Below are positions 44,565 through 54,400 of a DNA stretch of 64,000 nucleotides, piece by piece. This DNA comes from Capnocytophaga granulosa ATCC 51502. GTDB lineage: Bacteria; Bacteroidota; Bacteroidia; Flavobacteriales; Flavobacteriaceae. Where the stretch lies: assembly GCF_000411115.1 (NCBI RefSeq), contig NZ_KE150256.1, positions 62,001-126,000 on the forward strand. The letters are read 5' to 3'. The translations under genes and the position numbers were made by a program. Within the stretch, counting starts at the first letter, position 1, and each line of letters begins with the position of its first letter. The notes below the pieces were generated by a model. The model did no database searches and was not told the DNA's origin. It worked only from the letters and a program-made list of their open reading frames with translations.

Positions 44565-46871
44565 TTAAAAATTATAATTCAACCTCAGATATACATTGCG
44601 CCCTAAGTCGTGGGCGTAATAGCGGAAACGATTGGTGTATTCCTTATATAGCTGATTGAAAAGGTTTTCACAAGAGAGCCGTACCGAGAGGGGCTGCTGC
44701 TCCCCTATGGCTATGGTACCTCCTATGGCTGCCTCAAAGAGATGATAGGCATCGGGGGTGGTGGCTACCAGTTCCTGAGAAGGCTCAAAGCGCGTCTGCT
44801 TGGCTACAAAGGTATGACCTATACTTGCTTCCAAGGTCTGAAATAAGCCTTTGGGTTGGGCTTTCCATTCCAAAGACTGGCTCAGGCGTGGGGCAGGTAT
44901 AAAAGGGAAATACCTATCTGTCTTTAGCTCATTGGCAAAGACTACCGACCCTCGTAGCCCATAGGAAAGACGCTGAGCGAACGCTCCCCACTGAGCAAGC
45001 CTTAGCGAAGCATCTATATCAACTCCACGGAAGAGGGCATCGGCTTGGGTATACTGGAATATAGGATATACCCCAGAGAACAAGGTGCGTGTCTCCCCTG
45101 TAGGATAGTCATAGATATAGTTCTTAATGAGCTGTACATAGGCATCGGCTGTAAGATATATACCTCTCTCTGGGTGGGTATAGCTTAGAGAGGTAATCCA
45201 TTTGGCGCCTGTTTCAGGACTCAGTGAGGCCTCACCCAGATTATAAGTCCCCGCTCCGTGATGCAAGCCACTGCTATAGAGTTCGTTGACCTGAGGTGCT
45301 CTCCAGGCCACGCCTATGTTGCTACTGAGTGCCGTGTGAGGAGTTGCTTGCCATGCTCCCCCTAAGCTATAGGTGATATTATGAAAATCATGTTCGCCCC
45401 CATAGCGTTGGGAATACATATCATAGCCATCGGCACTGAGGTACTTATAGTCATAACGCAAACCCGCCTCAGCATTCCAATTGTCCTTATGATACTTCTC
45501 TATTGCAAAAGCCCCATAGCCCACTGAAGCAAAGTTGGGAATCACAGGTACCACTCCCGTTCCAGGTTGGTTATAGTTATCTTGTAAGGAAAAACTACCT
45601 CCTACCAAAGTTTTCCAATATTGGGTATCCATATTCTCCCAAAAGACCTCCGCCAGATGGGTAGTTAACCACATATTAAGGGCTGGAATACGCGTTCTAT
45701 CCAATCGGCGCACACTGAATTCCTGTCGAATATCCTTTTGGAAAGCATATTGGGCTGTGAGTTTTCCTCCGAAAGGAAGAAAATAGTAAGCCTTAGCCTT
45801 GAGCAGATGATGTATAACTTTCTGCTTAGGAGCTTCTATACTATAGGAAAAAGGATAGGTGGTAAGTGGCCGACCAATTTCAAAGCGTGCTAATAGGTCA
45901 TCCAAGTTGCCTATATGTGATCCATAAAAGACACCACTCTCATTCTCATATCGACTATAGAACAACTCGGCACTACCTGCTTCCTGTCGCATACCTATAG
46001 CTGCGGAAAAGTTGGCCTCGGCAGCAGCGGTATTGTTCAGCATATAATCGGCTGTGTGTATATCACCCGAACGCTTGAGCGTTCCCTGCACACGCCATGC
46101 CCAGTGGAGCAGCCCAGGCAGCCCACTTTCCAGCTTGAGGGTCGTGGCCGACTTTCGTCCATTGGAGGCAAAGGAAGGAGAGAGCTGCCCGTGTAGCCCA
46201 TCACCATAAGGAAGCTGGTTTGGTGCAATCACCACTACGCCTCCCAAGGCATCGGAGCCATAACGCACCGCATCGGCACCCTTGATCACCGTAATCTTAT
46301 CGGCTACAGCAGGGTCTATCTCAGGGGCATGGTCAGCCCCCCATTGCTGTCCTTCTTGGCGCACCTCGTTGTTGAGAATCAAAATACGGTTACTATGTAG
46401 CCCATGAATAACAGGTTTGGCTATGGTAGCTCCTGTTTGTATCATAGAAACCCCTGCCACTGTAGTGAGTACTTTGGCCAACTCCTCTCCTGATTTTTGT
46501 TGGAGCTTGGGCTTATCTATAGCCACAGAGGCTGTTACAGGTTTGGCTACATGTCCAATAAGGGTAGTTCCTGCAAGCTGATTGACTTCCTCCTGCATGA
46601 CCACTTTATAAGGATTAACAGCAGGAATGGCAACGATTGCCTCGTAGTCCAAAAAACCTAAGTAATTCACCTTGATAGGATATTTCCCTTTGGCTAAATT
46701 GGGAATATTCACCCTACCTTTGGTATCACTTACAAAGTGCTTTCCTACGAAATGGACAACCGCACTGGGCAAGGGCTGCCCTGCTTTGTCTTCTACTATT
46801 AGGCTGAGGGTCTCTTGCCCATAGAGGGAAAAACCCATAACTAAGAGAAAAAGACTTAATAGCTTTTTCAT
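44565..46871 (-). CDS. TonB-dependent receptor, ZnuD-like
   Basis: The 768-residue protein has a signal peptide and a carboxypeptidase-D-like domain (about 20-95). The plug has ELAKVLTTVAGVSMIQTG, HGLHSNRILILNNEVRQEGQQWG and DHAPEIDPAVADKITVIKGADAVRYGSDALGGVV. The last pattern is typical of zinc or copper receptors of the ZnuD type. The barrel ends in NF. The gene follows the His/Cys-rich protein and precedes the two lipoproteins, all on the minus strand. A 120-bp gap before it contains short ATGATTAA repeats. Confidence 0.82.
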   Translation of the reverse strand: MKKLLSLFLLVMGFSLYGQETLSLIVEDKAGQPLPSAVVHFVGKHFVSDTKGRVNIPNLAKGKYPIKVNYLGFLDYEAIVAIPAVNPYKVVMQEEVNQLAGTTLIGHVAKPVTASVAIDKPKLQQKSGEELAKVLTTVAGVSMIQTGATIAKPVIHGLHSNRILILNNEVRQEGQQWGADHAPEIDPAVADKITVIKGADAVRYGSDALGGVVVIAPNQLPYGDGLHGQLSPSFASNGRKSATTLKLESGLPGLLHWAWRVQGTLKRSGDIHTADYMLNNTAAAEANFSAAIGMRQEAGSAELFYSRYENESGVFYGSHIGNLDDLLARFEIGRPLTTYPFSYSIEAPKQKVIHHLLKAKAYYFLPFGGKLTAQYAFQKDIRQEFSVRRLDRTRIPALNMWLTTHLAEVFWENMDTQYWKTLVGGSFSLQDNYNQPGTGVVPVIPNFASVGYGAFAIEKYHKDNWNAEAGLRYDYKYLSADGYDMYSQRYGGEHDFHNITYSLGGAWQATPHTALSSNIGVAWRAPQVNELYSSGLHHGAGTYNLGEASLSPETGAKWITSLSYTHPERGIYLTADAYVQLIKNYIYDYPTGETRTLFSGVYPIFQYTQADALFRGVDIDASLRLAQWGAFAQRLSYGLRGSVVFANELKTDRYFPFIPAPRLSQSLEWKAQPKGLFQTLEASIGHTFVAKQTRFEPSQELVATTPDAYHLFEAAIGGTIAIGEQQPLSVRLSCENLFNQLYKEYTNRFRYYAHDLGRNVYLRLNYNF

Positions 46872-46992
46872 AATGATTAATGATTAATGCCAATAATGAT
46901 TAAGGTCAATAATGATTAATGATTAAGGTCAATAATGCCCTATGATTAATAGCCTAACGAAAACTTGGTTATTAATCACTAATCATTGATCA
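46872..46992. repeat. Short tandem and near-tandem ATTAATGATTA repeats
   Basis: Units like AATGATTAATGATTAAGG and GGTCAATAATG repeat two or three times between the receptor and the small upstream gene. They are AT-rich and intergenic; no regulatory motif is clear. Confidence 0.45.
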
Positions 46993-47337
46993 TTAAACAT
47001 TATAGAAAGGAGGACCTCTTAAGAGAAGTTGGATAGAAGAAGATTGTGTTTTTTCTTCTTTTAAGAAAAACACAAGGGTATCATTCGCTGATAGAAGATA
47101 ATAGACAAAAGTAGTAAAGACGAAACTTTGGTGCAACTGGAAAAACATGCAGTCGTGATGCTTTTCCGCCTGCGAGATATGGGTATCATGTTCGCACTTT
47201 TTACCATGTGCATAGGTACATAATTCCTTTCCTGAGTGGTGATTATGGAAAAATTCACCGACAGGAAAAGCTATTTTTAACATGCTCAATAGCAGTAAAA
47301 AAGCAAAGATACGAATATGTAGCTTCCTCTTTTTCAT
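46993..47337 (-). CDS. Small His/Cys-rich membrane-anchored protein
   Basis: The 114-residue product starts with an N-terminal hydrophobic segment (IFAFLLLLSMLKIAF). A metal-ligand-rich stretch follows: FFHNHHSGKELC, YAHGKKCEHDTH, EKHHDCMFFQLHQ. The ATG at 47337 is preferred over one at 47376, as it gives a clean signal/anchor and sits just after a TAACTTTG box. It heads the receptor-lipoprotein run and may bind zinc or copper in the periplasm. A small DUF2946-like protein is the nearest idea. Confidence 0.65.
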   Translation of the reverse strand: MKKRKLHIRIFAFLLLLSMLKIAFPVGEFFHNHHSGKELCTYAHGKKCEHDTHISQAEKHHDCMFFQLHQSFVFTTFVYYLLSANDTLVFFLKEEKTQSSSIQLLLRGPPFYNV

Positions 47338-47345
47338 TGGGAGCG

Positions 47346-47353
47346 CAAAGTTA
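47346..47353 (-). promoter_or_regulatory. -7 promoter box of the metal-uptake operon
   Basis: The complement reads TAACTTTG, matching TAnnTTTG; a CCTTG-like -33 (complement of about 47373-47377) lies about 20 bp upstream. Confidence 0.55.
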
Positions 47354-47385
47354 CAAAAATAATACGAAAAAAGCAAGGATTTTTT

Positions 47386-47895
47386 TTAATACTTCACTTC
47401 TTTACGACTTGAGACAAGCAGAGCTACTAATAGACAGACAATGGTAGTAAAGGCTACATTGATCAAGGTCTTTTTCAAGCAATAGAGCCATAGCTGCCAC
47501 TGGAAGGTATCTAATAGAGAGAAAATCAGATGAAAGATTAGCGAGAAAGAAAGTACATAAAGTACTCGCAGGGTAGAGCTTACTTGTAACAGATTGACCG
47601 GTTGGTCTTCAAAACTCTGCCCGAAAAACAAGCGAATGAGCAAAGGACGAAGAAAGACCACACAAAGGGTCGCACAACTATAAAGTCCACTAGTGTTGGA
47701 GAGTGCATCTATAGCAAGACCAGAGAGGGCGGCCAATAGCAGCAAAAGTGCCCTATCGGCTACCGCAGGATAGGTCATAAAGAAAAGCAGGTATAAGGCA
47801 GGATTGGCATACCCGAACAGGTTCATGTTGTTCAGCAGTATGCCTTGCAAAAGTACCCAGCCTATGAGCTGTAAAATATAAGACAAACTATTCAT
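47386..47895 (-). CDS. mreD: Rod-shape-determining protein MreD
   Basis: The 169-residue protein has about five membrane helices (QLIGWVLLQGILLNNMNLFG, ALLLLLAALSGLAID, ...) and the short basic C-terminus of MreD. It links cytoskeletal MreB to the wall-synthesis complex with MreC. Its start overlaps mreC by 8 bases. PBP2 and RodA genes, which often follow, are not adjacent here. Confidence 0.85.
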   Translation of the reverse strand: MNSLSYILQLIGWVLLQGILLNNMNLFGYANPALYLLFFMTYPAVADRALLLLLAALSGLAIDALSNTSGLYSCATLCVVFLRPLLIRLFFGQSFEDQPVNLLQVSSTLRVLYVLSFSLIFHLIFSLLDTFQWQLWLYCLKKTLINVAFTTIVCLLVALLVSSRKEVKY

Positions 47896-48730
47896 TGGCT
47901 TGCTCTTGTATCTGTTCTTCTAATTGTTGGATAGGGACTTGGTCTTTGTTTTTGATAATATACACATGTTGCAGCTGTTGCATATCGGTAAATAACTTCA
48001 CTTGGGAGAGTAGGGAGTTATCCCGTGTATTGGCATTGACACTAAGTACACGCCCTATAGGAATCCCTTTGGGGAATATACTCGAATGACCTGCGGTAAC
48101 AATGGAGTCACCTACAGAAATAGGTGCTAGGCTAGGTATATCGGTCAGTTGCACTATGGTAGGGTCTTTCCCATCCCAAGAAAGGGTACCATAGTAGCCT
48201 GATTTCTTATGGGTTGCACTGATTTTAGAACGTGTATTAAGGACAGACTGCACTGAGGCATACCGCGTGGTTGCCTTGTCTATGATTCCTACAATTCCTC
48301 TGGGAGAAACCACTCCCATATCCTCACGGATACTATCGCGTAATCCTTTGTCTATTATCAAGTAGTTCTTGGACAGATGACAACTATTCTTAATCACCTC
48401 CGCCCTATAGACGGCATATTGCTCTGGGGAGTACAGCAATATAGGATCCTTAGAAAGTTGTTCCAACTTCTGGGCGCGCTCTCTGAGCAACTGTTCGTGC
48501 AACTGTTTGTTCTCTTTGGTCAACTGTTCATTCTGCTGCTTGAGAGAGAAATACTCCTGTACCCCAGTGCGCAAGAGATAGATATCCCCTACTACATCGG
48601 AGGCTATATATAGGAACTTGGACTGCTGGAAAGAATTCCCTCCGAGCACAAAAGAAAAAGAAAAAGCAAATAAAAGCAGGAAAAGCAGGAAATCTTTTTG
48701 TCGCTTAAAAAACAATAAAATCAGCCGCAT
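47888..48730 (-). CDS. mreC: Rod-shape-determining protein MreC
   Basis: The 280-residue protein has an N-terminal membrane segment (FLLFLLLFAFSFSFVLG), a coiled-coil (LKQQNEQLTKENKQLHEQLLRERAQ) and a beta domain with NYLIIDKGLRDSIREDMGVVSPRGIVG. The overlap with mreD and 0-bp gap to mreB fit the mreBCD operon. It is periplasmic, bridging MreB and penicillin-binding proteins. Confidence 0.93.
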   Translation of the reverse strand: MRLILLFFKRQKDFLLFLLLFAFSFSFVLGGNSFQQSKFLYIASDVVGDIYLLRTGVQEYFSLKQQNEQLTKENKQLHEQLLRERAQKLEQLSKDPILLYSPEQYAVYRAEVIKNSCHLSKNYLIIDKGLRDSIREDMGVVSPRGIVGIIDKATTRYASVQSVLNTRSKISATHKKSGYYGTLSWDGKDPTIVQLTDIPSLAPISVGDSIVTAGHSSIFPKGIPIGRVLSVNANTRDNSLLSQVKLFTDMQQLQHVYIIKNKDQVPIQQLEEQIQEQANE

Positions 48731-49759
48731 CTATTTCATCAAGATAGTTTTGAACTTCTCTATATTTTTCAGTGTAATTCCTGTTCCTCTTACCACAGCA
48801 CGTAGTGGATCTTCAGCTACATACACGGGCAAGTCCGTACGCATAGAAATACGCTTATCAAGCCCACGAAGCATGGAGCCTCCTCCTGCCATATAAATAC
48901 CTGTATTGTAGATATCGGCAGCGAGCTCTGGTGGCGTCTGGGAGAGTGTTTCCATAATAGCATCCTCTATACGTAGGATAGATTTGTCCAAGGCCTTAGC
49001 CACTTCACGATGAGAGATTTCTACCTGTTTGGGTTTTCCGGTAAGTAGGTCGCGACCTTGTACAAGCATAGGATCAGGCGGAGAATCAATATCCTCAATA
49101 GCCGCACCTGTGTTGATCTTGATATTCTCAGCTGTTGTTTCCCCTATATAAAGGTTATGACGGGTACGCATATAGTAGATGATATCGTTGGTAAAGACAT
49201 CTCCTGCAATCTTTACTGACTTATCACAAACAATGCCTCCTAAGGAAATCACCGCAATCTCGGCTGTACCGCCCCCTATGTCAATAATCATATTCCCTTT
49301 GGCTTGCATGATATCTAGACCTATCCCAATGGCAGCGGCCATAGGTTCATAAATAAGAAAGATCTCTTTACCATTGACCCTCTCACAGGATTCGCGTACG
49401 GCACGCATCTCTACCTCGGTAATACCAGAAGGAATACATACCACTATCTTAAGCGAAGGAGAGAAAAAGCGCCTTTTAAGCGGCGGAATACTTCTGATAA
49501 AAGCATTAATCATCTGTTCGGAGGCATCGAAGTCGGCAATAACCCCATCCTTAAGCGGGCGAACGGTCTTGATACGTTCGTAGGTCTTTCCCTGCATCAG
49601 TTGTGCTTCTCTACCTACTGCGATAATCTTGTTAGTGCTTAAATCACGTGCCACTATGGAAGGGCTATCCACTACGACCTTATCCTTATGAATAATAAGT
49701 GTGTTTGCTGTCCCTAAGTCAATGGCTATCTCTTCTGTTAAGAAATCGAAAAATCCCAT
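48731..49759 (-). CDS. mreB: Rod-shape-determining actin homologue MreB
   Basis: The 342-residue protein has the actin ATP-site pieces AIDLGTANTLI, MIIDIGGGTAEIAVISLGG and AGGGSMLRGLDKRI. It polymerises under the inner membrane and guides cell-wall synthesis for rod shape. It is the first gene of the minus-strand mreBCD operon. The leader contains a strong hairpin (about 49809-49842). Confidence 0.97.
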   Translation of the reverse strand: MGFFDFLTEEIAIDLGTANTLIIHKDKVVVDSPSIVARDLSTNKIIAVGREAQLMQGKTYERIKTVRPLKDGVIADFDASEQMINAFIRSIPPLKRRFFSPSLKIVVCIPSGITEVEMRAVRESCERVNGKEIFLIYEPMAAAIGIGLDIMQAKGNMIIDIGGGTAEIAVISLGGIVCDKSVKIAGDVFTNDIIYYMRTRHNLYIGETTAENIKINTGAAIEDIDSPPDPMLVQGRDLLTGKPKQVEISHREVAKALDKSILRIEDAIMETLSQTPPELAADIYNTGIYMAGGGSMLRGLDKRISMRTDLPVYVAEDPLRAVVRGTGITLKNIEKFKTILMK

Positions 49760-49804
49760 CGTAAAATCTTTTATCTATGTTAAATAAATATATACTATTG
49801 TCGG

Positions 49805-49861
49805 CTATTGGGTCTCTTCTCTCACTATTGGAGAAGAGACATTTTTTAGCCGTCAAAGGTA
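49805..49861 (-). promoter_or_regulatory. mreB promoter and 5'-leader hairpin
   Basis: The complement has TACCTTTG at 49854-49861. Just downstream in the transcript GTCTCTTCTC pairs with GAGAAGAGAC, enclosed by a GGCTA/TAGCC outer pair. The plus strand ends in TTTTTT, so the hairpin could also terminate plus-strand transcription. Confidence 0.5.
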
Positions 49862-49927
49862 AGAAAAAAAAATCAAAGAAAAACCTATAAAAATGTTTTT
49901 CTTTGATAAAAAATCAACCGCTCTTAT

Positions 49928-49966
49928 TTAAGAAAAAACCGCTCCCCTATAGGGAACGGTTTTTGA
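49928..49966 (-). terminator. Terminator of the second SusC/SusD pair
   Basis: On the minus strand AAAAACCGTTCCC, loop TATAG, GGGAGCGGTTTTTT forms a stem with a T tail. It lies about 40 bp after the SusD stop at 50000. Confidence 0.75.
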
Positions 49967-49999
49967 AGCATGATGAATGATATAAAAAATGTGTAACGT

Positions 50000-51433
50000 T
50001 TAATATCCTTCGTTTTGAGATACTCCGCCACTGTTAGGGCTATCTACTTCAGACTTAGGTATAGGGAATGCCAGTAACTTATCTCCTATATTTCGGCTTC
50101 GGACAACATTGCCTGCACTGTTAAGTTGCGGAATGGCTGCTGCCCAACGGAGCAAATCCCAATAGCGCTGTCCCTCACCTACGAGCTCTCTTACACGCTC
50201 TTTCTTAAGATCGTCCAAGGTTACAGCACTAACATCCGAAAGGCCTCTTTCGTGGCGAAGGGTGTTGTAATACCCCTTGGTCTTATCACCTGTACCTGCT
50301 GGATCATCGGTATTGAGATGGGCTTCTATGGCATTGAGTAAGACCTCTTCGTAACGAATGACCTTGATATTATTACTTCCTTGTGTACCATAGAACTTAT
50401 TATTAAGAAAATACTTAGTTTGTCCTCCTAATCTACCTGAGGTAATCAGATTCTTTCTCACATCTCCTGCTTCATAAAGATTTACTGCCTGCTCAGATAC
50501 TGCCAATTGTGCATAACCTGGGGAGTAGTGTACTAAAAAGTCATAAGAATCAGAGCTCAAAGAGCTGGTAGTACCTACGGTAAGTTCAAAGACGCTATTT
50601 TCCGCATCGGGTTTGGAGAAAGTTCCTTGCAAATCATCTTTGGCCGCTACGGCATACTTCCCTGAAGAGATAATCTCTTCGGAGAGTTCAGCTACCTTGG
50701 CATAATCGCCTTTGTAGAGGTAGTAACGAGAAGCGATGGCCTTGAGTGCCAAGGGAGAAATATAGTTTTTCTCGGACGAACTGGTCTGCTCTACCACATC
50801 ACCTATGGCCTCAAATAAGGCATTGGCCCGATTAAGGTCGCTTTCTATCTGTGCCTCTGTCTGTGCTACAGTGGCACGAGTAGAGCTGGCATTAGGATCG
50901 TACTGCAATGGTATAGGCACCCCTAGAGTACCCCCAGCATATTGCTGACCATAGAGGCGAAGCAAGTCAAAGAGTGCCAAAGCTCGTACAGTATAAGCTT
51001 GTCCTTTGAGTCGCTTGATCTCATTGGCTGTCTCCTGTGGATCATTACTTCCTCCCCAAGTGAGGTTATCGGCTGCATTGATGGCAATATTGGCATTTCC
51101 AATTACCCTATAGATGGCCTTCCAAGTACTTTCCGCCTCTTGTTCGGTCGTCTTCATCGTATAAGTAGAGACCCCTAAGAGACGCCCCGTCTTCTCGGTG
51201 TTGTACATCTCATCGGAGCGTACTTCCCCATAGGCGCGATAGTAGGTGCCTAAGTAATTGACATCACGCATTTTCACATAAGTCCCGTTGACAAAAGAGG
51301 TAAGCTGCTCTACGGAGCTGAGCGGTGCCATTTGTTCCCCTTGGTGAAATTGGGTTTCTGTAAAGTCCTTACTGCAAGAGGTCAGTGCAAAGCCTGTAGT
51401 AAGAGAAAGGAGGGTATATATAATTTTTCTCAT
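50000..51433 (-). CDS. SusD/RagB-family lipoprotein (second pair)
   Basis: The 477-residue protein has lipobox LTSC (Cys at about residue 20), then SusD-type helices with RLKGQAYTVRALALFDLLRLYGQQ and the late ERVRELVGEGQRYWDLLRW motif. It binds the substrate of the SusC channel encoded 12 bp upstream. It is a close paralogue of the 54866-56296 SusD. No carbohydrate-active enzyme is near, so a peptide or glycan ligand cannot be chosen. Confidence 0.92.
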   Translation of the reverse strand: MRKIIYTLLSLTTGFALTSCSKDFTETQFHQGEQMAPLSSVEQLTSFVNGTYVKMRDVNYLGTYYRAYGEVRSDEMYNTEKTGRLLGVSTYTMKTTEQEAESTWKAIYRVIGNANIAINAADNLTWGGSNDPQETANEIKRLKGQAYTVRALALFDLLRLYGQQYAGGTLGVPIPLQYDPNASSTRATVAQTEAQIESDLNRANALFEAIGDVVEQTSSSEKNYISPLALKAIASRYYLYKGDYAKVAELSEEIISSGKYAVAAKDDLQGTFSKPDAENSVFELTVGTTSSLSSDSYDFLVHYSPGYAQLAVSEQAVNLYEAGDVRKNLITSGRLGGQTKYFLNNKFYGTQGSNNIKVIRYEEVLLNAIEAHLNTDDPAGTGDKTKGYYNTLRHERGLSDVSAVTLDDLKKERVRELVGEGQRYWDLLRWAAAIPQLNSAGNVVRSRNIGDKLLAFPIPKSEVDSPNSGGVSQNEGY

Positions 51434-51445
51434 TGTAAATCAGTA

Positions 51446-54400
51446 TTATAGGTTAACATTTACTCCAAAACTTACGGTTCTAAGGGAAGGAAGTCCAAAT
51501 GCTGTTTGTCCTCCTACTGAATAGTCAGGGTCTCCCTTGAAGTTCTTATCAAAGTTATGTGTCCAAAGGTTGTCGCCTAAGGCATAGAACTCTAAGCCCT
51601 TGAAATAAGTCTTCTCTAACCATTCAGTTTTAAGTTTGTAAGAGAGCTTTACAGTCTGTAAGCGCAAGTAGTCGCCTTTGTATAAGAAGCGTGAGGAAAC
51701 AGCTGTAGAACCTGTATTTTCACCCCATATAGGTTTTGGATGGTCGGAGTTGCGGTTCTCAGGTGTCCAATAGTTGTTATACTGAGACTTGTAACCTGGG
51801 TAGATATGGGTAATTCTACCGTCGCTACGTCCGAATTGGCCTAAAGCATCATAGATTTTGTTCCCAAAACCATAAGAGAATTGTGCCAAGAGTGTCCAGT
51901 TCTCATAAGAGAGCTTGGTATCGAACCCACCATATAGGGTAGGAATGGCGCTACCTTGTATAGCTTCGTGAGCCTCATTATAGTTTTCAGTGGTCGCTCC
52001 TCCTTCTCCATTGATATACCAGCGAGGATTTCCGTTTTCAGGATTGGCACCTGCCCATTTCTTAAGGTAGAAAGAGTTCACGGCTTCTCCCTTACGGATG
52101 ATACGACGACCTGTGATGATATCATTCTCATCATACATCTTGGTAACCTCATTCTTTAGTGTACTGATATTTCCACCAAGGCTCCAGTTAAGTCCGTTTT
52201 CGCTTTCAAGTATTTTGGCATTGAGCGTAAATTCAAGTCCTTTGTTGACCATTTCCCCTATATTGATGAATCTTACTGCATCCTCTGTCTTTTCATCATA
52301 AGCCCCTTGAGCAATAGAAAGTGGAGAGGCAAAGATCATATCCTTGGTTTGCTTATTAAAGTAAGCCACAGACAAGGTAATTCTGTCCTTGAACAACCCT
52401 AAGTCAAAACCAATATTAAGAGGAGAGAGTGTTTCCCAACGCAAGTCCTTATTATTTACCCCTACAGGATAAGCCCCTGGGGCATTGTTATAGTTGTAAC
52501 TATATCGGTATAGCGCATAAGGAGAAACATCCACCAAGTTACCTACCTGTCCATAGGAGGCTGAGAGTTTCAATTGGGATATCTTCTTCCATTGTTTGAG
52601 TGCTTCCAAACGGGCAAAATCCACCCCTGCTCCTACAGAACCAAAGTAACCTGTCTGGTTATCTGTCCAGAAGTTGGACACACGGTCTTGGCGGCCAGAG
52701 AGGTCAAGTAGGAAGAACTTATCATAGTCATAGTGAGCAGTGAGCGCATAACCGCCACGAGAATCCACATTGTCAGTACCTGTAGTACCTACAGGAGAGA
52801 TAAAGTTGTACAAAGATTTGAGCTTATCGGAACCTACTTGTTGTGCTTTAGCTCCTAAGACTTGCTTATCGGTACGGTAAGCCTCTTGGATGAGATTCAC
52901 AGAGAAATTGTTCTTATCCTTGATCTTAAAGTCATAGGAGAGAATGTTCTGTACGTTGAAGCTAAAGATACGCGTGGTATACCAAGTACTTTCTCCTCTG
53001 GTTTCTTTCCCATCACCATGTAAGGGAGAGAGGTAACTCTTTTGGGTAAGGTCTATATACTCAGGGGCGAAAACAAACTTATAAGTAAGGTTGTCCCAAA
53101 TCTTGTAATCGGCTTGGAAGTTACCAAAGCCTCTGACTGTTTCAGCCTTATACTGGTTGATGCCTTGTAGGGCAGCCACATTGTGGAGTCCATTCCTCAA
53201 TTCCCCATTAACCCCATAGTTGTAAGTACCATCGGGATTATAAGCTCTATCAATAGGCTGCAAGAGGTATTGCCCTAAGATAGGGTTTCCATAGTTAGCC
53301 CCATCAAGCTGGGTTACGGTTTGCCCATAAGAGAGCTGAATATCGGTAGCCAACGTAAGGCGATCACTTGCTTTATAATTGATTCGGTTAGAGTTGGTTA
53401 CACGGTGAAATCCTGTTGATTTCACGATACCATCTTGGTTATAATATCCTACAGAGGAGTAGTAGCTTAACTTTTCATTTCCTCCCGATACAGAAGCGTT
53501 GATCTTCTGCATAAGAGCAGCAGCATTTTCGGTGATTTTTCGCCAGTCAGTATTGATATGTCTGTTATTGTAAAGCTCTTGCAAGGACTCCCCTATATCT
53601 CCTGTCAGAGTACCTGCGTTAAGAGCAGCCAAGAGCGCTGTTTTGTCATTGTTGGGAAAAGCAGCCGCTCCTTCTTCAGAGTTAAGATAGGAATCATATA
53701 GGATACTAAGCCACTGGGTTGTGGTAAGGAGTTCTTCTCCTGCTGAAGCACGAGAGACCAGACCTACTTCACTGCTTAGATTGTACTTAGCATCACCTTT
53801 TTTACCTGATTTGGTAGTGATGATAATCACCCCTGTACCAGCATCCGCCCCATATACGGCTGTAGAAACGGCATCCTTGAGGACAGTTACACTCTCTATA
53901 TCATCGTCGTTGAGGTTGGCTAGCACGTTGGTAGAGAAAGTATCTCCTTGGGTGTGATTTCCTTGGTTTACACGTACCCCGTCAATGATATAGATAGGGT
54001 TGTTACGCCCATTGACAGAGGCCTGCCCACGAATACGTAGGTTGGCATTACCCCCAGGTTGTCCAGAGGTAACCCCTCCTTGCACCCCTGCTACCTTACC
54101 CGAAAGGGCTTTATCTACAGAGGCTGCGGCACTGTTGGAGACATTATCCACTTTTCCTATGGAACCTGTGGCCTCCTTTACCGCTTGTTTCTGACCGAAA
54201 CCGACGAAGACAAACTCGTCAATCTCTTCTACGTCCAAGAGTAAGGCCACATCCAATTTTCGGGTCTTAGCCGTTACCTTATGGTCTTGGGTCTTGTACC
54301 CGATGGAAGAGAACTCCAAAACTTCCCCCTCTTTTACCTTGAGGGAGTAAGTACCCTTCTCATCGGTAGAGACCCCTTTGGTAGTACCCTTAACGATAAC

